Shown here piece by piece: positions 7,443 through 9,430 of a stretch of DNA of 9,430 nucleotides. The stretch's first letter is position 1; each line of letters begins with the position of its first letter. A program made the position numbers and the translations under genes. Below the pieces are notes generated by a model, which did not search any database, was not told the DNA's origin, and saw only the letters and a program-made list of their open reading frames with translations. Source of the DNA: Chitinophagaceae bacterium UBA3961 (GTDB taxonomy: Bacteria > Bacteroidota > Bacteroidia > Chitinophagales > Chitinophagaceae); the NCBI GenBank assembly GCA_002385265.1, contig DGDD01000246.1, positions 1 to 9,430 of the forward strand. The letters are read 5' to 3'.

Positions 7443-7486
7443 AAAACGGAAGGTATTTCGTTTTTAACTGTATAAACTTACAAAAC
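7443..7486. promoter_or_regulatory. Compact 44-base divergent promoter region
   Basis: Only 44 bases separate the start codons of the propeller gene (leftward) and the MORN-type gene (rightward). On the leftward strand TAAGTTTA (7480-7473) differs by one base from the Bacteroidota -7 box TAnnTTTG and lies 30 bases before that ATG. No convincing -33 partner was found. Any -33 elements would have to fall inside the opposing gene. Neither start has a clear Shine-Dalgarno sequence. Confidence 0.3.
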
Positions 7487-8140
7487 ATGCGCTTGATTTT
7501 TTCTTTTCTTCTCTTGATTTCCGTGAGCGGTTTCGGCCAATGGAAAGACTTCACGATCAACAGCAGTGGCGATACCATGAATAGAGTGGATATGCAGGGC
7601 AGAAAACAGGGTCCTTGGATCCATCGATACGAGACCGTAAGGGGCGAACCGGGCTACGAAGAAGAGGGATATTACAAGAACGATAAAAAAGAGGGCGAGT
7701 GGAAATTATTCAGCTTAATGGGCGATTTGGTGGGCATTGAAAATTACCGTTGGGGTATGAAAGACGGTGTATGCCGCTACTTTAGTTCAATGGGTGATCT
7801 TCGCCTTGAACAAAGTTGGATAGCCATTAACCCTGAAAAACAGTACGACACCATTATGGTGGAAGACTTGGATAAATTAGATTCCTACAGAAAAGTAGTG
7901 GTGAAAAATGAAGGGGCTTCTTTGAAACATGGAATTTGGCGTTATTACAATTCAGATGGTGGCTTAATAAGATCTGAAAAGTATGAATTTGGTAAATTGG
8001 AAACCCCACAAACAGCTCCGGCAGCACCACCTGCTGCTAAAAAAGAAACGGTAAAGCCTAAAGAAGTGCTGGAATTTGAAAAGAAAAATGAAGGAAAGAA
8101 GAAGATCAAAGTGAGAGATGGAGGAACCGGCGGAGCGTAA
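7487..8140 (+). CDS. Secreted MORN-repeat (YwqK-antitoxin-like) protein
   Basis: This 217-residue protein has a signal peptide (MRLIFSFLLLISVSGFGQ). Residues 36-170 carry MORN-like units: GRKQGPWIHRY (38-48), EGYYKNDKKEGEWKLF (60-75), NYRWGMKDGVCRYF (86-99), LKHGIWRYYNSDGGL (146-160) and SEKYEFGK (163-170). The pattern of G-x-W or G-x-C-x-Y/F after a K/D-G step is that of MORN_2 repeats, which databases often label 'YwqK family antitoxin'. That name does not show an antitoxin role here: the protein is exported and no toxin gene lies beside it. The C-terminal 45 residues are low complexity, with an Ala/Pro stretch (TAPAAPPAAKK) followed by a Lys/Glu-rich tail, probably disordered. The ATG at 7487 is fixed by the signal peptide. 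A GC-rich hairpin follows the stop. The role is unknown; binding to the envelope or to other proteins is a guess. Confidence 0.8.
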   Translation: MRLIFSFLLLISVSGFGQWKDFTINSSGDTMNRVDMQGRKQGPWIHRYETVRGEPGYEEEGYYKNDKKEGEWKLFSLMGDLVGIENYRWGMKDGVCRYFSSMGDLRLEQSWIAINPEKQYDTIMVEDLDKLDSYRKVVVKNEGASLKHGIWRYYNSDGGLIRSEKYEFGKLETPQTAPAAPPAAKKETVKPKEVLEFEKKNEGKKKIKVRDGGTGGA

Positions 8141-8164
8141 ATTAAGAGTCAAGAATTAAGAATT
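8141..8164 (+). repeat. AATTAAG heptad remnant directly after the MORN-type gene
   Basis: Directly after the TAA stop the sequence reads ATTAAGAGTCAAGAATTAAG then AATT, a degenerate run of AATTAAG units. It is the same kind of 7-base A/T repeat seen after the lipoprotein and aroQ stop codons, here in the sense direction of its gene and without the CCGGCTGTT block. Confidence 0.5.
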
Positions 8165-8191
8165 GAGGCCCGTTGCTGCGCAACGGGCCTC
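8165..8191. terminator. GC-rich 12-bp hairpin, probable terminator
   Basis: GAGGCCCGTTGC (8165-8176) and GCAACGGGCCTC (8180-8191) pair perfectly around a TGC loop, 24 bases after the MORN-type gene stop. The T tract after it is poor on the + strand (GTTATTGT) and interrupted on the - strand (AATTCTTAATTCTT). It lies between convergent genes and may act on both. Termination is likely but not certain from the sequence. Confidence 0.65.
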
Positions 8192-8408
8192 GTTATTGTA
8201 AGAATATTATTAAAAAAAGTACATGTAATATTTGTCTGCTTCCAAAGTAAAACCCTCCCCCCTATTTTTCACCACAGATACCCTTTAGATCAAGTTTTGA
8301 GTTATTGAGTTCTGTGTATTAGGCATTGGGCTTTAGGCTTTTTTTGACCACAGAATACACAAATTATTACAGATTCCCACAGATTAGCCTCCGATATTTA
8401 ATCAGGTA
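8192..8408. other. Noncoding gap with several degenerate short repeats
   Basis: No gene was seen. The stretch holds TTCACCACAGATACC at 8268-8282, a heptad run TTAGGCA/TTGGGCT/TTAGGCT at 8319-8339, and a CCACAGAATACACA... tract at 8348-8386 containing ACAGATTCCCACAGATTA. All look like eroded short-period tandem repeats. Confidence 0.5.
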
Positions 8409-8455
8409 GACTGCCGGCTGTTTCATTATTAATTATTAATTGTTAATTATTAATT
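8409..8455. repeat. CCGGCTGTT plus A/T heptad repeat overlapping the aroQ stop
   Basis: GACTGCCGGCTGTT (8409-8422) is identical to 3648-3661 and is followed by TCATTATT, then units AATTATT, AATTGTT, AATTATT and AATTAT up to about 8455. The aroQ stop codon (8452-8450 on the - strand) and its last codon lie inside the A/T units. Order and orientation match the copies at 3648-3738. Confidence 0.82.
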
Positions 8456-8866
8456 ATCCAACGCTATCACCGCCAACTCATACCCCTTCAATCCCAAACC
8501 TGCAATGGTACCCTTTGCTTTGGCTGATACATGAGAAAGCTTGCGAAAATCTTCACGCGCATGTACATTACTGATATGTACTTCTATTACCGGAGTGGTA
8601 ATGGCGGCGATGCAATCGCCAATTGCGACGCTGGTATGGGTATATCCACCCGGATTCATAATAATGCCATCATAGCTGAATCCCACACGTTGCAATTCGT
8701 TGATCAATTCGCCTTCTACATTGCTTTGGTAATAATGAAAATCAATAGCAGGAAACTTGGCTTTTAAGGTTTCGAAAAAAGACTCAAAACTTTCAGCGCC
8801 ATAGATGCCGGGTTCTCGCTTACCCAGTAAGTTCAAATTCGGTCCATTGATAATTGCAATCTTCAT
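8450..8866 (-). CDS. aroQ: Type II 3-dehydroquinate dehydratase
   Basis: This 138-residue cytosolic enzyme catalyses the third step of the shikimate pathway, 3-dehydroquinate to 3-dehydroshikimate, by trans elimination; the family forms a dodecamer. Length and motifs are complete: NGPNLNLLGKREPGIYG (7-23) with Arg17 and the catalytic Tyr22, NPGGYTHTS (71-79) with Asn71 and the catalytic-pair His77, EVHISNVHAREDFR (95-108) with substrate-binding His97 and Arg108, and the closing GLKGYELAV. The ATG at 8866 is fixed by the conserved first strand MKIAIINGPN. It stands alone here, with no other shikimate gene in view. A weak -7-like box (TACTTTCG, 8896-8889) lies 22 bases upstream, one mismatch from TAnnTTTG. 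The final Asn codon and the stop are supplied by an A/T heptad repeat. Confidence 0.96.
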   Translation of the reverse strand: MKIAIINGPNLNLLGKREPGIYGAESFESFFETLKAKFPAIDFHYYQSNVEGELINELQRVGFSYDGIIMNPGGYTHTSVAIGDCIAAITTPVIEVHISNVHAREDFRKLSHVSAKAKGTIAGLGLKGYELAVIALDN

Positions 8867-9085
8867 TGTGTGTTCTTGATTGTGTTGTCGAAAGTACTAT
8901 AAAAAACGGAATTACTTTTTGGGAGACAGATTTGGGTTCACCGCGAAGTGCGCGGAGTGCGCAGAGTGGTCGCGAAGAATGCTTGTGTTGCATTCATCAT
9001 CTTTTCCATCATCCCGATTCTCGATTTTTCTCATTCACCGCAGCGGCGCAGCGATCGCAGCGGTTTCGCAGCGCAGGCAGTTACT
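8867..9085. other. Noncoding gap with two TTCACCGC 9-base-period tracts
   Basis: This is upstream of aroQ, with no credible gene on either strand. Two degenerate tandems begin TTCACCGC. One at 8937-8982 has units such as TGCGCGGAG, TGCGCAGAG and TGGTCGCGAAG. The other at 9034-9080 has units such as GCGCAGCGA and TCGCAGCGG. Both have a period near 9 and are richer in GC than their surroundings. They resemble the weaker tract at 3541-3582. Confidence 0.6.
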
Positions 9086-9112
9086 CTATTTTTCTTCTTT
9101 CAACGTCTCCAC

Positions 9113-9415
9113 TTTTCCTCATTCCACTATCCCCCCTGTTCCTGCTCCTCTTCTTTCTCTTTATCTCCTCTTTCCTCGCCTCCTCCTTTCCTCGTTCCTG
9201 TATTCCCCCTGTTCCTGCTCCTCTTCTTTCTCTCTATCTCCTCTTTCCTCGTCTCCTCGTTTCCTCGTTCCTGTATTCCCCCTGTTCCTGCTCCTCTTCT
9301 TTCTCTTTATCTCCTCTTTCCTCGCCTCCTCTCATCCTCGTTCCTGTATTCCACCTGTTCCTGCCCCTCTTCTTTCTCTCATCTTCCATCCTCCCTCCTC
9401 CCTCTTGTATCCCGG
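9113..9415. repeat. 73-base-period polypyrimidine tandem array
   Basis: The units beginning CTGTTCCTGCTCCTCTTC start at 9136, 9209 and 9282, exactly 73 bases apart, and a fourth, shortened and diverged, starts at 9355 (61 bases). A degenerate partial unit precedes them from about 9113. Copies 1 and 2 differ at about three positions. The + strand is almost only C and T. The last unit runs straight into the CCGGCTGTT element at 9412. A 73-base period shifts the reading frame each time, so the open frame that crosses it (8948 to the edge) is not treated as a gene. Confidence 0.88.
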
Positions 9416-9430
9416 CTGTTTCATTATTAA
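9412..9430. repeat. Start of a fourth CCGGCTGTT/heptad repeat, cut by the window edge
   Basis: CCGGCTGTTTCATTATTAA is identical over 19 bases to 8413-8431, in the same orientation, and runs off the right end of the window. By analogy with the other copies, more A/T heptads and then the 3' end of a leftward gene would be expected just beyond. Confidence 0.75.

Noticed and set aside
7487..8140. Toxin-antitoxin module suggested by YwqK similarity
   Set aside because: The MORN-type protein carries a signal peptide and the flanking genes are a divergent secreted propeller protein and aroQ; no toxin candidate is adjacent.
9113..9415. CRISPR array
   Set aside because: Units are contiguous 73-base repeats with no unique spacers; similarity runs through the whole unit and no cas genes are present.
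8948..9430. Open rightward frame of 160 codons to the window edge
   Set aside because: It crosses the TTCACCGC tracts and the 73-base array. The period is not a multiple of three, so the same DNA repeat is read in different frames, giving low-complexity Ser/Pro/Leu/Phe sequence with no domain.

Overview
The window looks like chromosomal DNA from a member of the Bacteroidota, probably close to the Chitinophagaceae. This is an inference from protein character, since no ribosomal RNA or other marker is present. The supporting signs are: a DUF6702-type protein, a stand-alone HupE/UreJ-type membrane protein, a large secreted M1 metallopeptidase, a secreted Asp-box (VPS10/sortilin-like) beta-propeller protein and a MORN/YwqK-type protein; moderate-to-low GC; A-rich leaders without clear Shine-Dalgarno sequences; and signal peptides on most products.

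Left part (1-3440): a DUF6702-type gene runs leftward and is cut by the window edge. It is divergent from a rightward pair, hupE/ureJ-like then M1 metallopeptidase, 21 bases apart and probably co-transcribed. The pair ends at a perfect 40-base palindrome that should act as a terminator.

Middle (3441-7486): about 300 bases of repeat-rich noncoding DNA, then three leftward genes. In transcription order these are the 880-residue Asp-box propeller protein, a parvulin-type peptidyl-prolyl isomerase, and a small lipoprotein that starts 5 bases after the isomerase stop. A hairpin followed by seven T residues separates the propeller gene from the isomerase gene, and the T run touches the isomerase start codon.

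Right part (7487-9430): a rightward secreted MORN-repeat protein, divergent from the propeller gene across only 44 bases. It is followed by a GC-rich hairpin and about 260 bases of degenerate repeats. Next comes leftward aroQ (type II 3-dehydroquinate dehydratase, shikimate pathway), and then over 560 bases of noncoding DNA.

The genes are mostly ordinary Bacteroidota envelope and secretion genes plus one housekeeping gene. The unusual part is the intergenic DNA. A composite repeat, a CCGGCTGTT block followed by A/T-rich 7-base repeats, occurs four times. Two of its arrays abut the 3' ends of leftward genes, and one supplies the aroQ stop codon. The last copy sits at the right edge and directly follows an almost pure polypyrimidine array with an exact 73-base period. 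Other gaps carry 9-base-period fragments that begin TTCAC. No CRISPR array, tRNA, rRNA, transposase or recognisable defence or toxin system was seen.
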